Source: JAENVU01 sp046598395
GTDB lineage: Bacteria > Actinomycetota > Acidimicrobiia > IMCC26256 > JAENVU01
DNA: 64,000 nt
Reading direction: 5' to 3'
Assembly (NCBI GenBank): GCA_046598395.1
Contig: JBKJIQ010000035.1
Location: 27,269 to 91,268 of the forward strand
Made by a program: the position numbers and the translations under genes. Positions 33,010 through 41,031 of this stretch are shown here, in pieces. The notes beneath the pieces were generated by a model, which saw only the letters and a program-made list of their open reading frames with translations, did no database searches and had not been told where the DNA came from. The number at the start of each line of letters is the position of its first letter. The first letter of the stretch is position 1.

Positions 33010-34014
33010 GTGACCAAACCCACCATCGTGTTCGGGATGCTCGACGGGATGCTCGAACATCTCTTCACCCGATCCCAGCTCGAGCGGCTCGATACCGCGG
33101 GTCGGATCCTCGACCGAGCGCCATTGTCGGCGTTCGACGCACCCCGCGCCGACGCTCTCCTGGGAGAAGCCGAAATCCTGGTGGGCCATTGGGGCTGTCC
33201 GACCCTGACGGCTGAGGTGCTCGCGCTCGCGCCGCACCTGCGGCTGTTTGCCTACGCGGCGGGAACCGTGAAGTGGCAGGTGACGGACGCAGTCTGGGAG
33301 CGATCGATCGTCGTCACCTCGGCGGCGGCTGCGAACGCGGTACCGGTGGCGGAGTACACGGTGGGTGCGATCCTGCTCGCGAACAAGGGAGCGTTTCTCG
33401 TCCGCGAGATGCAACGGGATCCGTCGGCGCGCGTGGCGCTCGACCTCACCCGGGTGGGGAACTGCGGCGCGCGCGTGGGAATCGTGGGCGCTTCGTTCGT
33501 GGGACGGTTGGTGATCGAGGCTCTGCGCGCCACCGAACTCGTGGTGTCGGTGTATGACCCGTATCTCTCGGTTGACGAGGCCACGAAGTTGGGAGTGACG
33601 AAGGTCGATGACTTAGACGATCTGTGCGCGTCGGTGGACCTCCTCTCGATCCACGCCCCGGATGTGCCGGCGACGCGCGGGATGATCGGAGCGGCGCAGC
33701 TGGCGTTGCTGCACGACGGGGTGACGGTGCTGAACACGGCGCGCCCCGCGTTGGTTGATCAAGACGCGCTCGTGGCGGAGTTGACGTCGGGCCGTCTGGC
33801 GGCGGTGCTCGATGTCACCGAGCCCGATCCGCTCCCGGCCGGCCATCCGTTGCTCACGCTGCCGAACGCGTTCGTGACTCCGCATGTGGCGGGCGCAATG
33901 GGCAACGAGCTATGTCGCCTCTCGGAGCTCGCGGTCGAGGAGGTCGAACGGTTCGCTGCGGGTGAGCCACCGCGGTATCCCGTGGTGGCCGCGGATATCG
34001 ATCGCATCGCGTGA
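33010..34014 (+). CDS. D-2-hydroxyacid dehydrogenase family protein
   Basis: This 334-residue NAD-dependent dehydrogenase of the D-isomer-specific 2-hydroxyacid family has the Rossmann loop VGIVGASFVGRLVIEAL near residue 157. The catalytic Arg region is LNTARPALVDQDALV, the Glu is in VLDVTEPDPLP and the His in TPHVAGAMG, giving the usual Arg-Glu-His order. GASFVG lacks one usual Gly (GxGxxG becomes GxSxxG). GTG 33010 is chosen; ATG 33037 is an alternative. The isomerase gene overlaps its stop by 4 nt, so the two enzymes probably act in one sugar-acid pathway. Confidence 0.84.
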   Translation: MTKPTIVFGMLDGMLEHLFTRSQLERLDTAGRILDRAPLSAFDAPRADALLGEAEILVGHWGCPTLTAEVLALAPHLRLFAYAAGTVKWQVTDAVWERSIVVTSAAAANAVPVAEYTVGAILLANKGAFLVREMQRDPSARVALDLTRVGNCGARVGIVGASFVGRLVIEALRATELVVSVYDPYLSVDEATKLGVTKVDDLDDLCASVDLLSIHAPDVPATRGMIGAAQLALLHDGVTVLNTARPALVDQDALVAELTSGRLAAVLDVTEPDPLPAGHPLLTLPNAFVTPHVAGAMGNELCRLSELAVEEVERFAAGEPPRYPVVAADIDRIA

Positions 34015-34817
34015 GCGCGATTCGTCCGGGGCTCTGTTCAGTCACCCTGCGTCGGTTGCCGATCGACGCGGTGGCGCAACTCGCCGATGAATGTGGGTTG
34101 CGATCGATCGAGTGGGGCACCGATGTGCACGTACCACCCGGAGACGTCCAGGCTGCGGTGCGCGCCCGTACGGCCACGGCTGCGGCCGATTGCGTGGTCG
34201 CGTCCGTTGGTTCCTACCTCTTCTCGGCGGGTCTCCCCGATCTGGGGGACACGCAGCGGCTGCTCGACACTGCCGTTGCGTTGGGTGCGCCCAACATTCG
34301 AGTGTGGACCACCTTTGGTGTGGATCCGGAGTCTTCCGCGCACGCGATAGTGGTTGACGGTCTGCGTGCCTTTTGCACCGCGGCGGGGACGCGCGGTCTC
34401 ACCGTTGGGCTCGAGTATCACGGCGGTACGGCGGCGGCGACGGTAGCGGGAACGCTCGGCGTGTTGGAAGCGGTCGACCGACCGGAGCTGTACACGTACT
34501 GGCAGCCTCCGTACTGGCAAGGTCCGACGGCTCCCGAGTCCGACGCGATCGAGGTCCGAGCGTTGGGTGCCCGGCTGTCGCATCTTCACGTCTACGAGTG
34601 GGCGAGCGCCCAGGACCGTCGGCCGTTGGGCGATGGGGCCGATCGCTGGCGCGCCGTGCTCGATGCGGCCGCGACGGTGGACGGTACGTGGACCGGCGAT
34701 CGAGTCGCGTTCATCGAGTTCGTGCCCGACGATGACCCCGACGCGCTGCGCCGCGACGCCGCCGTACTCCACGGGTGGCTCGACGACCAGCCACCCCCTA
34801 CGGCGCTTGTCGGGTAG
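34011..34817 (+). CDS. sugar phosphate isomerase/epimerase (TIM barrel)
   Basis: This 268-residue protein resembles xylose-isomerase-like TIM-barrel enzymes (AP_endonuc_2 family). Expected metal ligands are visible as Glu in IEWGTDVHVP, Glu in VGLEYHGG, a His in LSHLHVYEW and Glu in VAFIEFVPDD, spaced around the barrel. Members isomerise or epimerise keto sugars, inosose or hydroxypyruvate-type compounds. GTG 34011 overlaps the preceding dehydrogenase by 4 nt. The last codons lie within the first copy of a 48-nt stem-loop repeat, which supplies the final Ala-Leu-Val-Gly and the stop. Confidence 0.82.
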   Translation: MSAIRPGLCSVTLRRLPIDAVAQLADECGLRSIEWGTDVHVPPGDVQAAVRARTATAAADCVVASVGSYLFSAGLPDLGDTQRLLDTAVALGAPNIRVWTTFGVDPESSAHAIVVDGLRAFCTAAGTRGLTVGLEYHGGTAAATVAGTLGVLEAVDRPELYTYWQPPYWQGPTAPESDAIEVRALGARLSHLHVYEWASAQDRRPLGDGADRWRAVLDAAATVDGTWTGDRVAFIEFVPDDDPDALRRDAAVLHGWLDDQPPPTALVG

Positions 34818-34850
34818 GTGGCGGTCACCGCACACAATCCGACAAACACT
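34803..34850. repeat. stem-loop repeat, copy 1
   Basis: This unit GCGCTTGTCGGGTAGGTGGC... ends in CCGACAAACACT; the outer arms CTTGTCGG and CCGACAA pair. Inside is a perfect GCGGT-C-ACCGC hairpin. Copy 2 follows with a 62-bp period. This copy contains the stop codon of the isomerase gene. Confidence 0.7.
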
Positions 34851-34864
34851 CGAACTCCCTCGGA

Positions 34865-34912
34865 GCGCTTGTCGAGTAGGTGGCGGTCGCCGCACACAAT
34901 CCGACAAACGCT
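34865..34912. repeat. stem-loop repeat, copy 2
   Basis: It is about 90% identical to copy 1. The inner hairpin reads GCGGT-C-GCCGC, so one A-U pair becomes a G-U pair, and the outer arms AGCG-TTGTCG and CGACAA-CGCT pair. The pair sits between two convergent genes and may terminate transcription from both sides; GGGGTTTT follows on the plus strand. Confidence 0.7.
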
Positions 34913-34944
34913 GGGGTTTTGGCGGTCGACGCGCTGGCTCGAGG

Positions 34945-37608
34945 CTATGGCTCGTTGAGGACGACGCGCTCGAACAGCTCCGCGGTTCTCTGCGCGAGGG
35001 GTGCCCACTCGAACTGAGGTCGGAGTGCGACGGTCGCTTGGCGCGCCGACTCGACCTGCTCGCTGGTCAGGGCTTCGATCGCGGTGGTCACCGACTCGCG
35101 GGTTTGACCACACGGAATCCCGGCGGCGCCGAGCATCTCGGTGAGGTACGGCCAGTCGGACACGAGCGCGGGAATCCCCACCCCGATCGCATCGGCCACG
35201 GTGCCCGTCGCCAGCATGTCGCCGTCGGGGTCAAAGGGAAACGCGAGGACATCGCACGCGGCGAGGCGGGTCGCGTAGATGGCTTCGTTGGCGCCGCGGT
35301 AGTGCTGCGCGATCGCGATGCGGTCGTCGACGGGAGCGGTTTCGTCGATGCGCAGTGACCAACAGACCACCTGGAGGTCGTCCCGTTTGCACGCGGCGAA
35401 ACCGTTGAGGAACTCGATGACCCGCTTGTCGACTCGCGGCGCCCCCACAATGCCGATGCGGATACCGGCGGGCGGGAGACCGAGGCGGGCTTCGGCGTCG
35501 GCGCGGGTCAGTGTGGTGGCGAGCGGCCAGAGTTCGCCGAAGTGTCCGTGGAGAATCACCTCGTGGCGACAATCGGCACGGAACTGGTAGCGCTCCAGCA
35601 TGCGGGTGCGGCCCCATTCGGAATGATGGATGACGGCATCCGCGGTATCGGCCCACTGCTGGTAGATCGGGTCGTACACCTCGGGTTGGCGATCGTGGGG
35701 GGTGAGGTTGTGCGCGGTCCACACCACGGGAATTCCCCGATCGGCGAGCGTCGCGATGAGGTCTCGGTGCGCGGCAGGGTCGTCGAAGCCGAACCACTCG
35801 GGCCAGTGCAGATGGAGCAGCTCCACGTCGTCGAGATCGGTCGCCGGGTCGGCCATCACCCCGAGCGGTGACGGCATCCCGACCACTCGATCCGCGATAG
35901 GCGCGTACAGCAATCGGTCATACCAATGCCCGTGCGCGGTCGAAGCGACGCGGAGCTTTGGCGTGACCCGCGCCGTGAGGTGGAAGCTCGTCGCGGGGTC
36001 GATGTCGATCTGGTGGATAGCCGCGAGACCCGAATACGGGGTGGCCCACTCGGCCAGGCCGTCGACCACGACGCGGGTGGTTGCGTGCGGGACATCAGCG
36101 GTGAACGCAACGGTGAGTGGTGCGCGTGCGGTTTCGGGAATCACCATCGCGATCGCGTCGGGCAGATGATCCAGCGCGAGCGCATGCTCCACGACGACGC
36201 TCCGGCGCTCGACTCGGTAGGTGGTGGTGCACGATCCGGAGCGGGGCGCGGGTGGGTCACCATTCAGGCCACGGCCCATGACTTCGAGGCGGTTCCAGCG
36301 AGCGGTGACCGCGTGAGGCTCGGTGCTGAGTTCGTTCGGCAACTCCGCAGTGGTGGCCGTCCGACCGTGCTCGACCACGATGGGCACCCACACCACAAGG
36401 TCGTTGTCGACGGGTGCTTCGAAGGTCCCTGGCGCGTGCGGCACGGGGAGGTAGTGGCTCCGCCGCGCGCCGACGAAGGGAATCACGACGCTGCCGGCTG
36501 CATTGGTGTGGACCCAGGCGGCGGCCGGTCGGTCGGCTTCGAATGCCACCACGGTGTCGGTGCTCCGGTAGGTGTCGCGCCGTGATGCGATCACCACCGG
36601 CGGGGTGGCGCGCAGCGCGGCACCGGCCCACGCGAGTTTGCCCAGAACGTCGAGGGTGAGTTGCAATCGACGCGCCGGACCGCGATACGCGTCCTGATTG
36701 CGATGCCGGTGCGCGTCGATGACGCCGTCGGGATCGAATCGTCGTCGTGTTGCGCGGAACGCGTCGACACCGCGTCGTGCCCATGCTTCGGTGTGATCGG
36801 TTTCGAGGTCAGGGCGCAGCGCGAGGGCTGCGAGCTCAACGGTCAACGCAGTTGCGAGCACGCCGGTGGATCGACCCCATGGGATGGCAGCGGCGTCGGG
36901 ACCGGCCACCGTGGCCACCAGCTCGAGCGCCCGGCGGGCCCCCTCGATCCAGCGGGGACCGAGCCGCTCAGCCAGTGGTTCGCAGAACAGCCAAATATCT
37001 GCGGTGTAGATGTCGTAGCGGCCGGACCCGTCGTTCGAATCGTCGAGGAACCGTCGCGGGTTCTGATCCAGGAGTGCAGCAAGCCGATCGATGAGGCGAT
37101 CGAGAACGGTGGCGTCCTCGCTCAGGCCGAGTACGTGGCGGGCGTGCTCGCAGCGCGACAGGACCGCCGCATAGTTACGAGGCAGGAGATCGGTATCGAG
37201 GAGTTCGATCCAGTCGTGGCTGTCGGTGGCGAGCGCCACCTCGGCGCACTGGTCCGGAGAACATCGAGCGAGGAGCGCGTTGCCGGCGAAGGGGCCCACC
37301 CGTAGGAGTGTCTCGGCGATCCTGTAGGAGAAGAACGTGTGGGTGTTGCGGCCGACGACGCCGGTGAGGAGTTCACCGATCACGGCCTCGACCGGTTCCC
37401 CTGCCACCGTGGTGACGCCACCGGTTGCGAGGTGGGTGAGCGTGTAGACGAGATCGGCGCGCACATCGGCATCCACGGGATGACCGGCAAACGTTCCGGG
37501 GATCCGCCACTCGGGGAAGTGGTGGTGTACGAGCGCGGTGACGGTCTCCGTGGTGAACGCGAGGAGTTCGGCGCCGAGCGCGTGGGTCTCTGCGATCAAT
37601 CGAGCCAC
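34945..37608 (-). CDS. fusion of toroid/beta-sandwich hydrolase-like region and glycosyltransferase
   Basis: This 887-residue protein appears to have three parts. Residues about 30-350 are helical, with blocks such as DGSGRYDIYTADIWLFCEPLA typical of alpha/alpha toroids. Residues about 350-580 are beta-rich, like the sandwich domain of heparinase-type enzymes. Residues about 590-887 resemble a GT-B glycosyltransferase: an N-lobe HLHWPEWFGF and WTAHNLTPHD, then GIVGAPRVDKR and a C-lobe ending in GTVADAIGVGIPALVSDWPY. No signal peptide is seen, so it is probably cytoplasmic. GTG 37608 overlaps the preceding gene by 13 nt and gives an in-frame start; upstream codons belong to the other gene's antisense or shifted frame. 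Confidence 0.7.
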   Translation of the reverse strand: MARLIAETHALGAELLAFTTETVTALVHHHFPEWRIPGTFAGHPVDADVRADLVYTLTHLATGGVTTVAGEPVEAVIGELLTGVVGRNTHTFFSYRIAETLLRVGPFAGNALLARCSPDQCAEVALATDSHDWIELLDTDLLPRNYAAVLSRCEHARHVLGLSEDATVLDRLIDRLAALLDQNPRRFLDDSNDGSGRYDIYTADIWLFCEPLAERLGPRWIEGARRALELVATVAGPDAAAIPWGRSTGVLATALTVELAALALRPDLETDHTEAWARRGVDAFRATRRRFDPDGVIDAHRHRNQDAYRGPARRLQLTLDVLGKLAWAGAALRATPPVVIASRRDTYRSTDTVVAFEADRPAAAWVHTNAAGSVVIPFVGARRSHYLPVPHAPGTFEAPVDNDLVVWVPIVVEHGRTATTAELPNELSTEPHAVTARWNRLEVMGRGLNGDPPAPRSGSCTTTYRVERRSVVVEHALALDHLPDAIAMVIPETARAPLTVAFTADVPHATTRVVVDGLAEWATPYSGLAAIHQIDIDPATSFHLTARVTPKLRVASTAHGHWYDRLLYAPIADRVVGMPSPLGVMADPATDLDDVELLHLHWPEWFGFDDPAAHRDLIATLADRGIPVVWTAHNLTPHDRQPEVYDPIYQQWADTADAVIHHSEWGRTRMLERYQFRADCRHEVILHGHFGELWPLATTLTRADAEARLGLPPAGIRIGIVGAPRVDKRVIEFLNGFAACKRDDLQVVCWSLRIDETAPVDDRIAIAQHYRGANEAIYATRLAACDVLAFPFDPDGDMLATGTVADAIGVGIPALVSDWPYLTEMLGAAGIPCGQTRESVTTAIEALTSEQVESARQATVALRPQFEWAPLAQRTAELFERVVLNEP

Positions 37609-38384
37609 CGTGCGTACTCGGCGCGAATGCGATCGACACTCCATGCACCGTCGTGGACGATCACTCGGTAGCGGAGTTGCAATGGGTTGCCTGCGAGCAG
37701 TTCGAGTGGCTCCTCCCAGAGGAACGCGGCGTTGACGAAGTTGGCCCACCCTTCGCCATAGGTGTCGGCCCGCGTGCTCGCGTACCACGGGCTCGGCGCC
37801 CGCACGTTCGCGGGGTGGTCCAAGAACACGACCCCTGCTGGCCGTGGTGTGTCGACGACCTCGTGGGCCACGCCGTCGATGGCGAGCCAGGTGGAGGGTT
37901 CGCCGAGCACGCGTTGGCGCTCCGCACCGTCGTCGAGCCGGATCACGGTGTCGGTCCAGGTGGGCGCGCCGCGCAGCGTGAGTCCGCCGTACCCACCCCA
38001 GGTGGTGAACGGTGTGCGGTCGAGCACGGTGTCGACCGGAACCGAGAGTTCCTCGGTCCAGTCGATCGCATAGGCATCGGAGTCGATCGGCGATGTCGTG
38101 ATCGTGCGGGTTTCCCGCAGCCGAACCGACTTACCATCGGGCGCGATCCATTCGAGCTGCGCGGTCACGGTGTGGGCGGTCTCGTGGACGTCGGTCGTGC
38201 GCAGCGTGCCGAACTCGCCGTATTCCTCCCAGAAGTTCTCGCCGTTCACGAACTTGATCGTGAACCACAGCGCGTGGTGCCACGGGTGATCGGCGGGCGA
38301 CTCCACGCTCAGCACCGCGCCGGCGGGCGTGGTCAACGGATGCACGAACGGCCGCGGCGCGTCCCAGGTACAGGCCAGATCCAT
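37596..38384 (-). CDS. DUF6807 (PmoA-like) family protein
   Basis: This 262-residue protein matches the family often labelled 'methane oxygenase PmoA' but unrelated to particulate methane monooxygenase. Its hallmarks are RPFVHPLTTPAGAVLSVESP, ADHPWHHALWF near residue 32 with three His, and the FTTWGGYGGLTLRG and ANFVNAAFLWEEPLEL blocks. Members sit in sugar-catabolic loci beside oxidoreductases and TIM-barrel isomerases and probably bind or process carbohydrate; the reaction is unknown. It is the first gene of a two-gene operon with the glycosyltransferase fusion. A TACCTT box lies 8 nt before ATG 38384. Confidence 0.75.
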   Translation of the reverse strand: MDLACTWDAPRPFVHPLTTPAGAVLSVESPADHPWHHALWFTIKFVNGENFWEEYGEFGTLRTTDVHETAHTVTAQLEWIAPDGKSVRLRETRTITTSPIDSDAYAIDWTEELSVPVDTVLDRTPFTTWGGYGGLTLRGAPTWTDTVIRLDDGAERQRVLGEPSTWLAIDGVAHEVVDTPRPAGVVFLDHPANVRAPSPWYASTRADTYGEGWANFVNAAFLWEEPLELLAGNPLQLRYRVIVHDGAWSVDRIRAEYARWLD

Positions 38385-38392
38385 AGCGCCGA

Positions 38393-38398
38393 AAGGTA
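38393..38398 (-). promoter_or_regulatory. possible -10 box TACCTT
   Basis: On the minus strand TACCTT is followed by 8 nt and the ATG at 38384, within the spacing range of other leaderless genes here. Confidence 0.35.
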
Positions 38399-38458
38399 GC
38401 GCTCAGCCGGGCGGCGGTCAGTCGGACTCAGTCCTTCGAGGCGCGCCAGTATGGGCGC

Positions 38459-39073
38459 GTGACGGATCAACTCTTTGACCTGGTGCTCTTCGATCTCGGC
38501 GGTGTGCTGATCGAGCTCAGCGGGGTAGGCGCAATGCGTGAACTCGCGGGGATCGACAACGACGGCGCGTTGTGGGAGCGGTGGCTCACGTGCCCCTGGG
38601 TTCGGGCGTTCGAGCGGGGTGACTGCACGCCCGACGAGTTCGCGGCCGGGATGGTGGCCGAGTGGGAGTTGACGGTCGCGCCGGAGGTCTTTCTCGACGC
38701 ATTCCGGCGGTGGCCCGTCGGTCCGTTACCCGGCGCCGAGGCGTTGGTCGAACGGGTTCGCTCCGTGGTGGCGGTGGGTTGTCTGAGCAACACCAACGCG
38801 ATGCACACCGACGAGCGGTTCTCGCAGTGGTCGATCTTCCATCGCTTCGAACCGCGACTGTTGTCCCACGAGCTGGGTCTGCTCAAGCCGGATCGTGACC
38901 TGTTCGACCGGGTGGCCGAAATTGCCGGCGTTCCCGCCGAACGGATTCTGTTCCTCGATGACAACATCATCAACGTCGACGGTGCCAACGCCGCCGGATT
39001 CGTCGCGATGCACACGCGCGGTGTGAGTGAGGCAGAGGGCGCGCTGATCGAGGCAGGAGTACTTGACCGGTAA
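38459..39073 (+). CDS. HAD family hydrolase
   Basis: This 204-residue HAD-superfamily protein has motif I LVLFDLGGVL with the nucleophile Asp at about residue 11. Gly replaces the second Asp of DxD, which suggests a phosphatase variant or a non-phosphatase HAD. Motif II is CLSNTNAMH, motif III Lys is in LLKPDRDLF and motif IV is ILFLDDNIINVDGA. A helical cap at about 20-90 indicates subfamily IA, similar to epoxide-hydrolase N-terminal or YihX-like sugar-phosphate phosphatases. GTG 38459 starts the frame. The substrate is unknown. Confidence 0.83.
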   Translation: MTDQLFDLVLFDLGGVLIELSGVGAMRELAGIDNDGALWERWLTCPWVRAFERGDCTPDEFAAGMVAEWELTVAPEVFLDAFRRWPVGPLPGAEALVERVRSVVAVGCLSNTNAMHTDERFSQWSIFHRFEPRLLSHELGLLKPDRDLFDRVAEIAGVPAERILFLDDNIINVDGANAAGFVAMHTRGVSEAEGALIEAGVLDR

Positions 39074-39117
39074 CCGTCGGCATGTCTTCGACCGCGCACG
39101 GTGGGCTCGCCGCGTCC

Positions 39118-39123
39118 TACGCT
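39118..39123 (+). promoter_or_regulatory. -10 box TACGCT, leaderless start
   Basis: TACGCT is followed by 6 nt and the GTG at 39130. It lies downstream of the alternative ATG at 39082 and so favours the shorter protein. Confidence 0.42.
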
Positions 39124-39129
39124 GCGACC

Positions 39130-40146
39130 GTGCCTGCCTCGAATGTTGTTGTTGCCCTCGATCCTCTCCTCAACGGAGCCGACGCCGGCGCGGTCGTCGC
39201 GTTGTGCACCGAGTTCGGTCGCTATCGCACGTACGGAGAGCTCGAACCGATCGAGATCCCCGAAGGGCTGGGGCTGGTGCAACGCCACGACAGTGTGCGC
39301 AACTTCCTCACCACGGGCGGCCTGCGCCGCGCCCATGAAGCGGTGGGAACGCTGGCGTCGCGTACGAGCTACTTCCGCGAGGAGTACGCCTACGGCGGCA
39401 AACTCCTCACCGAGGGTATTGCGCCGTTCCTGCACTCCGAGCGTTTGGAGGAAGCGGCGCGCGCGGTTCACGGGCGGCCGGTGATCGAGCCGCAGATCGC
39501 GTACGCGAACCTGATGGTGCCGGGCCAAGAACTCGCGGTGCATACCGATGTTCCGGAGTTCCGCGGGGTGAGTCGCAAGACCGTGCCGCAATGGCTCCTG
39601 GTGGTGATGCACCACTCCGGGCTGTTTGACGAGTGGCGGTTGCACATCGCCACGGGCATCGCGTGGTTCTCGGATCTCGACGGTGGCGAGCTCGCCTATT
39701 GGCCCGATGGTCCCGACGCACCGCTCGTTCGGCATTCGATCCTCACCAACACGGCGCTGGTGCTTGATACCGACTCGGTGTTCCACGGTGTTGATCGGGT
39801 GGCGCCGGTGGCGGCGGATGCGATGCCGCGGATCGGTCCTGGGTGTGGGTTGCGCGCCGAGGGCGATCGGTGGGTCCTGCGCGGTCCGGCTGATGATGTG
39901 CTCGCGGAATACAACTGGGATGAGCTGCGGCTTTCGGTTTCGTGGAAGGCCTACTGCTTCGCGTCCGATGCGGAGCGCGACACGTGGCGCGACCACGCCG
40001 ACGACCTCAGCCTCGACACGATCCTGGAGACGTTGCGCGCCGATGTGAGTGCTCGTCGGGACATCGACGTTCCGCGGAACGCCGATCTCGGCCTCACCCT
40101 CATCGACGAATACATCCGCTTCCCCGTGGTGGCGAGCTCGGCCTGA
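39130..40146 (+). CDS. putative 2OG-Fe(II) oxygenase-like protein
   Basis: This 338-residue protein is not assigned to a named family. A facial-triad pattern is visible: H138-T-D140 in ELAVHTDVPEF, a distal H219 in SVFHGVDRV, and R223 close by where the co-substrate Arg could sit. Around it are beta-strand-like blocks (YANLMVPGQE, ALVLDTDSVFHG, LSVSWKAYCF), consistent with a double-stranded beta-helix. It would use Fe(II) and 2-oxoglutarate to hydroxylate an unknown substrate. The leaderless GTG 39130 is preferred over ATG 39082, which would add 16 residues. It is convergent with the methyltransferase gene, with 5 nt between the stops. Confidence 0.55.
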   Translation: MPASNVVVALDPLLNGADAGAVVALCTEFGRYRTYGELEPIEIPEGLGLVQRHDSVRNFLTTGGLRRAHEAVGTLASRTSYFREEYAYGGKLLTEGIAPFLHSERLEEAARAVHGRPVIEPQIAYANLMVPGQELAVHTDVPEFRGVSRKTVPQWLLVVMHHSGLFDEWRLHIATGIAWFSDLDGGELAYWPDGPDAPLVRHSILTNTALVLDTDSVFHGVDRVAPVAADAMPRIGPGCGLRAEGDRWVLRGPADDVLAEYNWDELRLSVSWKAYCFASDAERDTWRDHADDLSLDTILETLRADVSARRDIDVPRNADLGLTLIDEYIRFPVVASSA

Positions 40147-40151
40147 TCGGG

Positions 40152-40946
40152 TTACCCGCGGGCGAGGATTTCGCCGTGGAGGACGGCAAACCAGCCGTCG
40201 GGTTGCTCGGCCCAGGTGCGCCACGCGGCTGCGATCGTGGCGAGTTCCGCGGCATCCGACAGTCGGTATTCCAGGGCTTGGGTGGCGAATGACGACTGCT
40301 CCACCCGGTCGGCCCACAGTCCGCCCCACCACGTGCGCGACTCCGAATCCGCGTAGGTCCACGTGGAGCTCGATGCGACCACATCGGTGAAGCCCGCCTG
40401 CCGCGCCCACCCGAGCAGGAACCGGCCGGCATCCGGTTCGGCCTGATTCCGCCGCGCGATGGCGTGGTACAGGTCGTTCCACCGGGTGAGTGCCGGGTCA
40501 AGGGGTGCCCACGAAAAGCACGAGTAGTCGGCGTCGCGCGCTGCCACGAGACCACCTGGTTTCACCACTCGGCGCATCTCGCGCAGCGCGCGGATCGGAT
40601 CCGAGAGATGTTGGAGCACTTGGTGCGCGTGAACCACGTCGTACGACGCGTCGGCCGCGTCGAGCACGTACACGTCGTCCACCGCGAAGCTCACCTGCTC
40701 GGGCCGGTCGTTCACCGCGCTCGCGGCGGCGATCGCGTCGGACGCCGAATCGATGCCCCGTACGTGACCCGGCGCGACCCGTTGCGCGAGGTCGAGCGTG
40801 ATGGTGCCCGGACCACACCCCACGTCGAGCAGGGTCTGGCCAGCTTGGAGGTGGGGAAGGAGGTACGCGGCCGAGTTCTCAGCAGTGCGCCACCGATGGC
40901 TGCGGAGTACCGACTCGTGATGGCCGTGGCTGTATGGGTTGGACAT
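40152..40946 (-). CDS. class I SAM-dependent methyltransferase
   Basis: This 264-residue methyltransferase of the UbiE/Methyltransf_11 type has SAM motif I LLDVGCGPGTITLDLA, the motif II acidic residue in VRGIDSAS and the post-II loop YDVVHAHQVLQHLSDP. The MRRVVKPGGLVAARDADYS block is typical of small-molecule methyltransferases from actinobacterial secondary or lipid metabolism. ATG 40946 begins MSNPYSHGHHESVLRSH, the usual N-terminus of this group; ATG 40955 is three codons upstream and equally possible. The substrate is unknown. It is divergent from the SGNH hydrolase gene. Confidence 0.87.
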   Translation of the reverse strand: MSNPYSHGHHESVLRSHRWRTAENSAAYLLPHLQAGQTLLDVGCGPGTITLDLAQRVAPGHVRGIDSASDAIAAASAVNDRPEQVSFAVDDVYVLDAADASYDVVHAHQVLQHLSDPIRALREMRRVVKPGGLVAARDADYSCFSWAPLDPALTRWNDLYHAIARRNQAEPDAGRFLLGWARQAGFTDVVASSSTWTYADSESRTWWGGLWADRVEQSSFATQALEYRLSDAAELATIAAAWRTWAEQPDGWFAVLHGEILARG

Positions 40947-41031
40947 GACCGTCATCGTCGCAGCCCGCGGTCGCGGACGTCGGCGGATTTCCCGCGGTAC
41001 CTTCGCCGTGACCCTGACGAAGGAGAAACTG

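Noticed and set aside
34803..34912. Tandem repeats as a CRISPR array
   Set aside because: Only two copies, each with internal hairpins, a 14-nt gap rather than a spacer, and no cas genes.
37609..37788. 60-codon N-terminal extension of the glycosyltransferase fusion
   Set aside because: It lies within the DUF6807 gene in another frame and is Arg-rich. GTG 37608 gives the usual short overlap.
37596..38384. PmoA-like label taken as evidence for methane oxidation
   Set aside because: The family name is historical. The protein has no membrane helix and no copper-site motif of particulate methane monooxygenase, and its neighbours are sugar genes.
38467..40482. Open frame of 671 codons on the minus strand
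   Set aside because: It is antisense to the HAD and 2OG-oxygenase-like genes and rich in Arg/His/Pro with no motif; a codon-bias shadow.
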